Source of the DNA: Variovorax paradoxus
Lineage (GTDB): Bacteria > Pseudomonadota > Gammaproteobacteria > Burkholderiales > Burkholderiaceae_C
Reading direction: 5' to 3'
DNA: 64,000 nt
NCBI RefSeq assembly: GCF_009498455.1
Contig: NZ_CP045644.1
Span: 5,955,001 to 6,019,000 of the forward strand
Shown: positions 37,321 through 47,100 of the stretch, in pieces
How the letters are laid out: each line of letters opens with the position of its first letter
Numbering within the stretch: position 1 is the stretch's first letter
The notes under the pieces: generated by a model
What the model was told of the DNA's origin: nothing
The model's input: the letters and a program-made list of their open reading frames with translations, nothing else
The model's database searches: none
Translations under genes and position numbers: made by a program

Positions 37321-38322
37321 CTATGGCTGGGGCTTGCCGTCGCCCAGGAACTGCGCGTCCCAGCGGCCCGAGGCGATCATCGATCGCGCCTCGTCGGCCA
37401 GCACCTGCATCACGACCTGCGTGGCCGCGTCGGGCGCCTTGCCGACCGGCGTGGCCAGGTGGTACGTGCGCAGCAACTCGGGCTCCACGATGCGTGCGAT
37501 CAACCAGTTCGGCTGCTCCCCCGGCCCGTCCGAAAGCGCGCAGGCGGGCGAAACGGTGAAGCCCGCGCCCGCCAGGTAGAGCGAGCGCAGCACGCGCGCC
37601 GAATCGTGTTCGTGCACCACGTTGAGTTCCACGCCCACGGCCTCGGCCGCCGCCTCGACGCGCTGGCGGATGCTGAAGCGGCGCGACTGCAGCACCAGCG
37701 GCAGGCCCGCGGCGCGCGCGAAAGGCACCGTGGGGCGCACGGGCGCGCCCTTCTTCGCACGCCCACCCTTCGCGCTTTTTCCGAGCAGCGCCGCCACCTC
37801 GCCCTTCGCATCGAAGCCGCAGAGGAACATGCCTTCGCGCACGAAGGGGCGCACATCGAGCCCTTCGACGCTCGCGGTGTCGACCAGCAGCCCGATGTCG
37901 GCACGGCGATCGACCATGGCCTTGCGCACCATCAGGCTCAGGTCGTCGATCACGAACACGCGGATGCGCGGGTGCGACTGCTTCAGCCGCGCCAGCACCG
38001 GCCCGAGCAGCAACGACGCCAACAGGAACGGCACCGCCACCGTGACCGAGCCCTCAGGCCCGTCGGGCGCGCGCTGCAGCCGCTCGCGCATGGCTGCGGC
38101 ATCCGACAGCAGGCGCCGCGCGTCCTGGTACAGCTGCAGCCCCGCGGCCGTCGGCGTCACGCCCACGTGCGAACGGTCGAACAGCTGCGTGCCGAGTTCA
38201 GCCTCGAGCTTCTTGATCTGCGCGGTCAGCGCGGGCTGCGCCACGTACAGCGACGCGGCCGCGCGCGACAGGCTGCCGGCTTCGAGCACCGCGATGAAAT
38301 AGCGAAGAGACCTCAGGTCCAT
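37321..38322 (-). CDS. LysR-family transcriptional regulator (Nac/CbbR-like type)
   Basis: The 333-residue protein starts MDLRSLRYFIAVLEAGSLSRAAASLYVAQPALTAQI split over the HTH (residues 1-60) and ends in a binding domain. An unusual basic insert (GKSAKGGRAKKGAPVRP, about residues 181-197) lengthens the effector domain. The gene lies immediately upstream of, and in the same direction as, the CoA ligase operon (135-bp gap) and 39 bp downstream of the beta-lactamase gene. It most likely controls the ligase operon; a link to the beta-lactamase is possible but less likely. Confidence 0.92.
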   Translation of the reverse strand: MDLRSLRYFIAVLEAGSLSRAAASLYVAQPALTAQIKKLEAELGTQLFDRSHVGVTPTAAGLQLYQDARRLLSDAAAMRERLQRAPDGPEGSVTVAVPFLLASLLLGPVLARLKQSHPRIRVFVIDDLSLMVRKAMVDRRADIGLLVDTASVEGLDVRPFVREGMFLCGFDAKGEVAALLGKSAKGGRAKKGAPVRPTVPFARAAGLPLVLQSRRFSIRQRVEAAAEAVGVELNVVHEHDSARVLRSLYLAGAGFTVSPACALSDGPGEQPNWLIARIVEPELLRTYHLATPVGKAPDAATQVVMQVLADEARSMIASGRWDAQFLGDGKPQP

Positions 38323-38361
38323 GGGGCGGCAAGGGAAAGATGGGAGCCGCCCATTGTGGCC

Positions 38362-39249
38362 TCAGCCCGCGAGGGCCTTCACCGCGATGCGCGTGGCCGA
38401 GGCGACCACGTCGTTGCGGCCCTTCGCGTCCTTGTCGGGAAAGGTCAGGTAGACCGACAGCACCAGCGGCGCGCCCGACGGCGGCCACAGCACGCCGACG
38501 TCGTTGGTGGTGCCGTACGAGCCCGCGCCGGTCTTGTCGCCCACGCGCCAGCCGGCGGGCACGCCGGCCAGGAAGCGCTCGGTGCTCGTGGTGTTGCCGA
38601 GCAGCCATTCGCGCATCTGCTCGCGCTGCGGCGCGCCGAGCGCGTCGCCCAGCGCGAGCCGCTGCACGCTGTCGGACATGGCCGCGGGCGTGGTCGTGTC
38701 GCGCGGGTCGCCGGGGATGGCGGTGTTCAGCTCGGGCTCGGTGCGGTCGAGGCGGAAGGTGGTGTCGCCGATGCGCCGCGCAAACGCGGTGACGGCGGCC
38801 GGCCCGCCCAGCACCTTCAGCAGCAGGTTGGCGGCGGCGTTGTCGCTGTACTGCATGGTGGCGGCGCACATCTCGTTCACGGTCATGCCGGTGGCGAGGT
38901 GCTTCTCGGCGACCGGCGAGTGCGAGACCAGGTCGCCCTTGCCGACGCTGATGCGGCGCCCGAGCAGGCTGGCGTCGGTCGTGCTGCGTTCGAGCACGGC
39001 CGCGGCGAGCATCAGCTTGAAGGTGCTGCACAGCGGAAACCGCTCGTGCGCGCGGTGTTGCAGGCGCACGCCGCTGCCGGTGTGAAAGCCGGCCACGCCA
39101 AGCCGGCCGCCGCAGGCACGCTCGAGTTCGGCGAGCTGTGCGCCAGCCTCGGCTTGCGCGCCCTTCTTCGGCCAGGCGCTGCAGGCGCCCGCGAGCGGGG
39201 TCGCGGCGACGGCGAGCAACAGGGTGCGGCGCTGGATGAGGGTGTTCAT
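38362..39249 (-). CDS. Class A beta-lactamase
   Basis: The 295-residue product has a twin-arginine-like signal (QRRTLLLAVAATPLAG) and all class A motifs. They are Ser75-x-x-Lys78 in CSTFK, Ser135-Asp136-Asn137 in YSDNAAA, Glu171 in EPELN (the Glu166 equivalent) and Lys239-Thr-Gly in DKTGAGSYGTTND. It hydrolyses penams and probably cephalosporins in the periplasm. The ATG at 39249 was used; the longer frame to 39369 reaches over the ArsR operator. Unlike ampR systems, no divergent LysR flanks it: the LysR gene lies downstream on the same strand. It is likely a chromosomal resident enzyme, not a mobile one. Confidence 0.94.
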   Translation of the reverse strand: MNTLIQRRTLLLAVAATPLAGACSAWPKKGAQAEAGAQLAELERACGGRLGVAGFHTGSGVRLQHRAHERFPLCSTFKLMLAAAVLERSTTDASLLGRRISVGKGDLVSHSPVAEKHLATGMTVNEMCAATMQYSDNAAANLLLKVLGGPAAVTAFARRIGDTTFRLDRTEPELNTAIPGDPRDTTTPAAMSDSVQRLALGDALGAPQREQMREWLLGNTTSTERFLAGVPAGWRVGDKTGAGSYGTTNDVGVLWPPSGAPLVLSVYLTFPDKDAKGRNDVVASATRIAVKALAG

Positions 39250-39371
39250 GGGTTGGTCTTTCGTTCGCGAGTGAATGGAATGAAAGGCATCGTAGGAGCG
39301 CAGCCGCCAAGCTTCCAGCGCCCGGTGCGTGCAGGGCGTCCCGGGTGTATCAGGTGTAACGCCACGCAATC

Positions 39372-39431
39372 ATTCAACCTTCAGGTTGAATTTTGTTGAG
39401 CATCGATCTATATTCAACTTCATGGTTGAAC
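39372..39431 (+). promoter_or_regulatory. Two ArsR-type palindromes, one over the start codon
   Basis: ATTCAACC-TTCA-GGTTGAAT (39372-39391) is a perfect 8-bp palindrome. ATTCAAC-TTCATG-GTTGAAC (39412-39431) is a near-perfect second copy whose spacer contains the ATG of the ArsR-like gene. The centres are 40 bp apart, about four helical turns. Binding by the encoded ArsR protein would block its own initiation. Confidence 0.8.
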
Positions 39432-39781
39432 TTGAAATCGAAGACGAACGGCTCGACGCCGTGTTCCACGCCCTGGCCGACGGCACGCGGCGCACCATGC
39501 TGCAGCTGCTCGCGCAGGGCGAATGCAGCGTGGGCGAGCTGGGCGCGCCGTTTCGCATGTCGTTCGCGGGCGCCTCCAAGCACGTGAAGACGCTGGAGCG
39601 CGCGGGGCTGGTGTCGCGCACCGTGCAGGGCCGCGCGCACGTGTGCCGGCTCGAACCGGCGGCGCTCGCCACGGCCGATGCGTGGCTGCGCGCGTACGAA
39701 GTCTTCTGGAACCACCGCCTGGACGCATTGGCGCAGGCGCTGCAGCGCGAGGCCGGCGACAACGGCCGCGGCCGCGCGTGA
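39422..39781 (+). CDS. ArsR-family transcriptional regulator
   Basis: The 119-residue protein has a winged HTH (VFHALADGTRRTMLQLLAQGECSVGELGAPFRMSFAGASKHVKTLE split over residues 13-60) without the CxC metal motif of ArsR/SmtB sensors. It belongs to the group often linked to SRPBCC/AHSA1 proteins, and such a gene follows by 43 bp on the same strand. The palindromes over its promoter and start codon indicate negative autoregulation. The start at 39422 gives the normal family length. Confidence 0.93.
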   Translation: MVELEIEDERLDAVFHALADGTRRTMLQLLAQGECSVGELGAPFRMSFAGASKHVKTLERAGLVSRTVQGRAHVCRLEPAALATADAWLRAYEVFWNHRLDALAQALQREAGDNGRGRA

Positions 39782-39824
39782 CCCCCTTCCCTCTCCTCTT
39801 CATCCACCCAAGGAGCACCGACCC

Positions 39825-40370
39825 ATGACCATGACCCTGAAACACAGCCTGGGCACGCAGACCGAGCCCGGCACCCTGCGCATCGAGCGCACCCTGCCCG
39901 CGCCCGTCGAGCGCGTGTGGACCTACCTTGTCGATCCCGAGAAGCGCCGCACCTGGCTGGCCGGCGGCACCATGGCGCAGGCACCGGGCGCGGTGTTCGA
40001 GCTGCGCTTCCAGCACACCGAGCTGTCGGGCGAAGTCGCCCCCGAGCGCTTTGCGGCGTACCGCGAGACGCACGTACAGAACTCGCGCGTGCTGCGCATC
40101 AAGGCACCGACCCTGCTGGTCATCAGCTGGGGCAACGAACACGAAGACGCATCCGAAGTCACCTTCGAACTGTCGCCGCAGGGCGAGCAGGCCACGCATC
40201 TGGTGCTCACGCACCGCCGCCTGCCCGACCGCAAGGAAACGCTGAGCGTGGCCAGCGGCTGGCATGCGCACCTGGGCGTGCTCGACGAGGTGCTGCACGG
40301 GCAAAAGCCGCAAGGCTTCTGGACGCTGCTGGACGCCGCCGAGGCCGCCTACGCAACGCACATCCGCTGA
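39825..40370 (+). CDS. SRPBCC / AHSA1-type START-domain protein
   Basis: The 181-residue product has the helix-grip fold of activator-of-Hsp90-homologue-like proteins: IERTLPAPVERVWTYLVDPEKRRTWLAGG at the N-terminus and a C-terminal SGWHAHLGVLDEVL helix. The fold binds hydrophobic ligands; a ligand or reaction is not known. AAGGAG lies nine bases before the ATG at 39825 (a second ATG at 39831 is also possible). It forms an operon with the ArsR gene, which may sense the same compound. Confidence 0.9.
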   Translation: MTMTLKHSLGTQTEPGTLRIERTLPAPVERVWTYLVDPEKRRTWLAGGTMAQAPGAVFELRFQHTELSGEVAPERFAAYRETHVQNSRVLRIKAPTLLVISWGNEHEDASEVTFELSPQGEQATHLVLTHRRLPDRKETLSVASGWHAHLGVLDEVLHGQKPQGFWTLLDAAEAAYATHIR

Positions 40371-40390
40371 ATGAAGACCGTCGGGCCTTG

Positions 40391-41014
40391 TCAGGCCCGG
40401 CGGGCCTGCTCCGAAGGCTCGCGGCAGGGCTGCACGCGCACCGCGCGACTGATCACGTGCCGCTGCTCGCGCGCGCCCTTGAGCATGCGCTCGGCCTCGC
40501 GCTTCCCGTGCGGCACCGGTGCGCCCTCGCCCATTTCCGACACCGCCACGAACACCGTCCGGCCGCCTTCGAGCACCGCCTGCGTCTTCGGCTGCGACTT
40601 GCCCGCGTACAGCGGCGCATCGTCGATGTAGGCCTCGAGCGAGTGCGCGCCCGGCGCCACGCACAGGCGCGTGAAGCCGTTGGGCATCAGCGCAGCATGG
40701 AACTCGCCGTCGACATACACGTGCGCGGGGCCCGTGCTGGGGCTGGCCGTGGCGCTGCGGAAGAAAACCACCTGGGCCAGCTCCGGCACCACGGCAGGCG
40801 CGGGCCGGTACACGGCGCCCTTGCGCGAAGCCGGGGCGCGCACCGCGGCGGGTGCGGCCATGAGCATCGGCTCGGAGGGCGGAGGCAACGGCGGCAGCGG
40901 CGCGGACGCCGTGACCGCGACGGGGCCGCAGCCCGCGGCGACCATCGACAGCGAGAGCACCCAGCGTCCCGGCCGCATGCGCTGGTGAAAGGAAAAGAAT
41001 CGGGACAAAGACAT
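40391..41014 (-). CDS. Lipoprotein-like exported protein next to the giant adhesin
   Basis: The 207-residue product has a basic N-terminus, a hydrophobic segment and a lipobox-like SMVAAGC at about residues 23-29, then a Pro/Ala-rich linker and a domain with VFFRSATAS, AHVYVDGEFHAALMPNGF and CVAPGAHSLEAYID. That pattern resembles the N-terminal part of OmpA-family lipoproteins encoded beside Bap-type adhesins, but the OmpA peptidoglycan-binding domain is absent. The start at 41014 has a GGAG upstream; a start at the second Met (MRPGRW) would put the signal nearer the end. It lies 3' of the adhesin on the same strand, after a terminator. Confidence 0.6.
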   Translation of the reverse strand: MSLSRFFSFHQRMRPGRWVLSLSMVAAGCGPVAVTASAPLPPLPPPSEPMLMAAPAAVRAPASRKGAVYRPAPAVVPELAQVVFFRSATASPSTGPAHVYVDGEFHAALMPNGFTRLCVAPGAHSLEAYIDDAPLYAGKSQPKTQAVLEGGRTVFVAVSEMGEGAPVPHGKREAERMLKGAREQRHVISRAVRVQPCREPSEQARRA

Positions 41015-41070
41015 GAAACGCTCCAGACGCTTCCGCCAAAGGAAGCGCCGTTCAAGAAATAGAAACGAAG

Positions 41071-41098
41071 AAAAAATGAAAGCCGTGAACCCCACGGC
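41071..41098 (-). terminator. Intrinsic terminator downstream of the adhesin gene
   Basis: On the minus strand GCCGTG-GGGTT-CACGGC forms a 6-bp stem, followed by TTTCATTTTTT. It is 80 bases beyond the adhesin stop codon and before the lipoprotein-like gene, so it probably ends the 13-kb adhesin mRNA. Confidence 0.7.
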
Positions 41099-41100
41099 AA

Positions 41101-41129
41101 CGCGCGACAGCCGCACCAGGCGGCTGTCG
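41101..41129 (-). terminator. 11-bp perfect hairpin preceding the intrinsic terminator
   Basis: CGCGACAGCCG and CGGCTGTCGCG pair perfectly with a 7-base loop. It has no U-tract itself, and lies 3 bases from the next hairpin at 41071-41098; together they form a tandem 3' structure for the adhesin transcript. Confidence 0.55.
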
Positions 41130-41179
41130 CGTCTTGGGCGGCGCGGGGGGCGCGCCGCCTTGCGGGCCTGCAGGCTCGC

Positions 41180-44100
41180 TTAGAGGATGGTCACGTGGAC
41201 CTTGTCCTCGATCAGCAGCTCGGCCGTGCCGGCCAGGTTGGTGTAGACGCTGTACGTCACACCGCCCACCGTGGCGTTGCTGCCCTGCATCCAGCCGTCG
41301 TCGCCGGCCTGGCCGCCGAGCAGGTCGACGTCGCCGTTGGCGCCGTTGACCAGCATCTGCACCTTGCCGTCGGCCGTGACCATGTCACGCGCACCGCCGG
41401 CCAGCACGTCCGCCGCGCTCAGCGCCAGCGTGTTGCCGCCTGCGCCGAGGTCGAACTTCTCGAAGCCCTGCACCTTCGCCAGGCCGAGGGCCGACAGGTC
41501 GATGTGCATCGACTTGCCATCCATCACCAGGGTGTCGGTGCCCAGGCCGCCATCGATGCGTTCGAAGTCGCCGCTCAGGATGCGAACGGTGTCGTCGCCC
41601 ACGCCGCCGTGCGCCACGTCGCCCGTGCCGACATTCGAAAGAACGTCGTTGCCGGCGCCCCCTGCCAGTCGGTCTGCGTAGCCGAGTCTCGCGATGATCG
41701 TGTCGTCGCTCTCGGTGAACGCCTGCGTCGCGTGGCTGAGCACGTCGGCGCCGTAGCCCGAATGCGCGTCCACCGCCACCGCATCGGCTTCGAGGCCGGT
41801 GCTGCTGAAGGTGCTGGCCGCCGTGTTCTGCAACGTGACCGCCACACCCTGCTGCACGAGCAGTTCGGCGCCGAAGCCCGAGTGCGCATACACCTCGTAG
41901 ACCACGCCCGAGACCGTCACGTTCGCGCCCTTGACCCAGTCGCCCGGGTCGGTGCCGTTGGACAGCAGGTCGCTCAGCGTCACCTTGTCGCCGGCATTGC
42001 CCTTGACCATCATCTGCACGCGGCCGTCAGCCACGAACTGGTCCTTGGCGCCGTTCTCCATCACGTCGGCCAGCGACAGCTTGAGCGTGTTGTTGCCCGT
42101 GCCGGTGAGGTCGATGACTTCGACCGAACTGATCTTGCTGCCGAGTGCGGTGAGGTCCAGCGTCTGGTTGGCGCCGGTCAGTTTCAGGGTGTCCAGGGCC
42201 TTGCCGCCATGAATCCCACCTCCCGTTGCAGTCAGGTCGACCACATTGGCCAAGTTGAACGAAGTGGCATCTTCGCCGCCATAGTAAGTTTTCGAATCGG
42301 CCCTGATGTCTTGCACTTTCTCTGGTGGAAGCACCTGACTCACTCCACCAGGCCGAGTGATGACCAGATCATCAATGAGTGTTCCGGCTCCGTCCGCTTC
42401 TGGTGTGACATAGGAGAAACTTGAGATTGCTTTCCCAGCGGGCGCCGTAAAGTTCACTGCACCCGAGTAATCCATCGTGCCGTTCCCCGGAAAGTTCGAC
42501 CTACCTATTTCGACACCTTCGGCATCGAAGAACGCCACGTAGATTGGATTGAGAGAGCTTTCGGCGAAGAACCTGAACTGGATCTGAGAGGCTGGCTGAT
42601 CCAACAAGAAGTCCGTGCGGTAGTGGACCTCATTGGCACCAACCCAGAGGCCCCCGCCTGACATACCGTGGTAGTAATCCATGTATGAGATCGAAGTTGC
42701 GCTAACAACCTTGACGGAACTGTTATCCAAATAGATTCCCGAAGGCGTCGTCGTTACTACCGGCGCCACATTGAAGGCGAGGGTCTCCGAACCAAGCGGA
42801 ACGGTTGTACGGTAACCCGACACATTCCCCGCCTGATCGACGACACCCACCACAACGCCGTTCGTCATACCCGCAGGCAAAGTCAAAGTCACGCTTTGCG
42901 CATCGATGTTCGCTTGCGTCAGTGTGTATTGCAGGTGCTTTCCGTTGGAAACGACATCCAATGCGTCGCCAACTTTCAGAGCCAGATCGGCCAACTTCAC
43001 CGTGGCCTTGGAAGTTCTCGTATCCACGGTCACGCTCTGCGGCGCATTGGGCGCCACAGTATCCAACGCAATCGCCTGCGACTTGGCGGTGCCCACGTTG
43101 CCTGTCTCATCCACCACGCGCGTCTGCACGGTCCAGTTACCGGTATGGCTGCCGTCATCCTGCGCACTCCACTTGGCGCCGTCCACGAAGGCGGCCTTCC
43201 AGGTGGTGCCGCCGTCGGTCGACACCTGCAAGCTCTCGCCCTTGGCGAGCACCGCCGACAGGTTGCCCTGCAGCAAACGCCCTGCACCGCCGTCGTTGGT
43301 CAGATAGTCGGCACCGCTGAACCCGCTGTCCTTGCCGATGTCGGAAACCGTGGCCGTCTGCGTCGGCGCCGTGGTGTCCACGGTGAAGCCGAACGCCGAC
43401 GACGACACGCTGGCCGTGCCCGCCTTGTTCACCGCCACCGCACTGATGCTGTGGCCGCCGTCGGCCAGCGGCGCAGTTGGCGTGTAGGTCCAGTTGCCCA
43501 AGGCATCGGACTGCACGCGCGTCACTTCCACGCCGTTGTCGTAAACGACGATGGTGCTGTTCGCCTCGGCCTTGCCCGTCACGACGGGCCGGGTGTCGTC
43601 GGTGACGTCGCCGCTGTACATCTCGCCCGTCACGCTGCCCACGTCGTCCATCACCATCACGATGACCGGCTTGGGTGGTGGCGTCGTCGACACGGTGAAG
43701 TCGAACGCATCCGACGCCGCACCGATGTTGCCCGCCTTGTCGATGGCGGCCACGGTGATGCTGTGCGCGCCGTTGATCAGCCCCGGGGCCGGCGTGTACG
43801 TCCAGTTGCCCGAAGCATCAGCCGCCACGCGATCGATCTCCACGCCGTTGTCATAGATGACCACGGTGCTGTTGGCCTCGGCCTTGCCCTCGAAGTCGGG
43901 CTGGGTGTCGTCGGTGGGGACGGCGCTGCCGCTGGTCAGGTTGCCGACGATGCCGCCCACGTCGTCGGCCACCGACACGATGGTCGGTTTGGCCGGCGCG
44001 GTGGCGTCCACCGTGAAGCCGAACGACGCGGACGGCGCACTGGTGTTGCCCGCCGCATCCGTCGCGGTGACGGTGACGGTGTGCGTGCCGTCGCCCAGCG

Positions 44101-47100
44101 CCGTGCCCGGCGTGAACGTCCAGTTGCCGCCGGCGTCGGCCACCGCCGAGCCCAGCAGGGTGGCGCCGTCGTACACCTTCACGGTGCTGCCCGCCTCGGC
44201 CTTGCCCTTGAACTCGGGCTTGGCGTCGTCGGTAAGGCCGCCTGGGGTCACGTCGGTCGTGAAGGGGCCCACGTCGTCGGCCACCGACACGATGGTCGGC
44301 GCGGCCGGCGGCGTCAGGTCGACCGTCACCTGCCACGGGTTCGAGGGCTCGCTGCGGTTGCCCGCCTTGTCCTCGCTCACCACGGTGAAGTTGTAGGTGC
44401 CGCTGTTGAGCTGCGTGGTCGTGAAGCTCCAGTTGCCCGAAGCGTCGGCCGCGACCTTGCCCAGCAGGTTGCCGCCGTCGCTGTAGATGGACACGGTGCT
44501 GTTCGCCTCGGCCTTGCCCGACAGGGTCGGGGTGAAGTCGTCGGTCGATGCGCCGTGGGCCACCGGCCCGCGGATGTCGCCCACGTCGTCTTCCACCTTC
44601 TCGATGGTCGGCTTGGCCGGAGCCTGCGTGTCCACCGTCAGGTCGAAGACCGGGGTCTTGGCGCTCTCGCTGCTGGTCGCCGTGGTCACGGTGGCGCTCA
44701 GGTTGTACAGGCCGTCGCGCAGCGGCGTGGCCGGCGTGAAGCTCCAGTTGCCGCCGGCATCGACCTCGGACGATCCCAGCTGGATGCTGCCGTCGTAGAT
44801 CTTGACGGTGCCGCCGGGGGTGGCCTTGCCCGTGAGCGTCGGGGTGGTGTCGTCGGTGACGCCGCCCTTGGCGATGGCGCCGGTGACGGTGCCCGTGTTG
44901 TCCTCGGCGCCGGTGATGGACACCGTGACATCGCGGGTGTCCAGCGTGAAGTCGATGGCCGGGCTCTGGACGCCCAGGTTGCCCGCCACGTCGATGACGG
45001 CATGCGCGAAGTCGTGCGCGCCGTCCACCAGCGGCGTGGTCGGCGTGAAGCTCCAGTCGCCCGCGGCATTGGCCTGCACGCGGCCGATTTCGCTGCCGTG
45101 GTCGTAGACGACCACGGTGGCGTTCGGCTCGGTCTTGCCCGTGTAGGTCGGGGTGCTGTCGTCGGTCTTGCTGCCGCTGGCGATCGGGCCGGTGATGGTG
45201 CCGGCGTCGTCGTTCAGCACGGCCGTGCCCGCCGTCGGCGCGATGGTGTCCACGGTGATGGCGTACACGCCCGTCTGCGGGCTGGTGTTGCCCGCCAGGT
45301 TGGTCGCCGTCGCCGTCAGGTTGTTCAGGCCTTCGGCCAGCGCGGCCGGCGGGGTGAAGACCCAGGTGCCGTCGCCCTGCACGAGGGTGGTGCCGAGCAG
45401 CACGTCGTTGCTGTACACCTTGATGGTCGCGCCCACTTCACCGGTGCCCGACACGGTCGGGGTGGCGTCGTCGGTCACGGCGTTCTTCTGCAGGTCGCCC
45501 ACGATGGCGCCCACGTTGTCGTTCACCGACACGATGGTCGGCGGCTGCGGGTTCTCGTCGCCGATCACCTTGAAGCCGAAGCCGTCCGAGGCCGCGCCGG
45601 TGTTGCCGGCGGCGTCCACGGCGGTGGCCGTCAGGTTGTGCAGGCCGCTGCCCAGCGGCAGTGGCGGCTCGAAGCTCCAGTTGCCGTTGGCGTCGACGGG
45701 CGCACGGCCCAGCTCGATGGCGCCGTCCTTGATGACGACGGTGCTGTTCGGCTCGGCCTTGCCGCTGATGAGCGGCTTGGCGTCGTCGGTGGTCGCGCCC
45801 GGGGCCAGGTTGCCCTTGACGGCGCCCTGGTCGTCGTACACGGTGTCGATGGTCGGCTGGCCCGGGGCCACCGTGTCCACGACCACCACGTGCGGCTGCG
45901 AAGGCGCACTCAGGTTGCCTGCCTCGTCTTCGTTGACGACGGTGAAGCTGTGCTCGCCGTTGTTCAGCGGCGTGGTCGGCGTGAAGTTCCAGTCGCCCTT
46001 GCTGTCGACGTCGGCGGTGCCCAGCAGGCTGCCGTTGTCGTACACGTGCACGGTGCTGCCCGGCTCGCCCTTGCCCGACACCGTCGGCGTGGTGTCGTCG
46101 GTCGAGCCGCCGTTGGCGATCGGGCCCTTGATGGCGCCCACGTCGTCGCTGACCGCGTCGATGGCGGGCGTGGAAGGCGCGCTCAGGTCCACGGTCAGGT
46201 CGAACGCCTCGGTCTTCGCGCTCTCGCCGGTGGCCTCGGTGGTCACGGTGGCGCTCAGGGTGTGCAGGCCTTCGCCCAGGGCGGCGCCCGGCGTGAAGGT
46301 CCAGTTGCCATTGGCATCGGCCGTGGTCTGGCCCAGCAAGGTGGCGCCGTCGTAGATCTTGACGGTGCCGCCGGCGGTGGCCTTGCCCGCGAGGGTCGGG
46401 GTGGCGTCGTCGGTGATGCCGCCCTTGGCGATGGCGCCCACGATCTTGCCCACGTTGTCGCTCGCGCCGTCCAGGGTGACGGTGACGCCCACGGTGTTGA
46501 CCGTGAAGTCGATGGCCGCACTCTTCTCGCCGGCATTGCCGGCCGGGTCGATCACGGCGTTGCTGAAGCTGTGCTCGCCGTCCACCAGCGGGGTGCTCGG
46601 CGTGAAGCTCCAGTTGCCTTGTGCGTCGGCCGGCACGCGGCCGATTTCCTTGCCGTCGTCGTAGATGACGACGGTGGCGTTCGGCTCGGTCTTGCCGCTG
46701 AACGTGGGAGTGCTGTCGTCGGTGATGTCACCGCTGGCGATCGGGCCCTTGATGTTGCCCACGTCGTCGCTCAACACGGCGCTGGAGGCGCCCGGCGCCA
46801 CGGTGTCCACGGTGATCGGGTACTTGCCGGTCTCCGGGCTCGGGTTGCCCGCCGCGTTGGTCGCGGTGGCGGTGATGTTGTGCAGGCCGTCGACCAGGCC
46901 GAGCGAAGGCGTGAAGCTCCAGTTGCCCGAAGCGTCGGCCACGACGGTGCCCAGCAGCTTGCCGTTGCTGAACAGCGAGACGGTGGCGCCGATTTCGGCA
47001 GTGCCTTCGATGGTCGGTGTAGCGTCGTCGGTGACGGCTTCCTTCTGCAGGTTGCCCTTGATGTCGCCCACATCGTCCTTCACGGCCGTGATGGCCGGCA

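Noticed and set aside
40391..41014. Calling the protein beside the adhesin an OmpA-family protein
   Set aside because: The N-terminal part is similar in style but the OmpA peptidoglycan-binding domain is missing.
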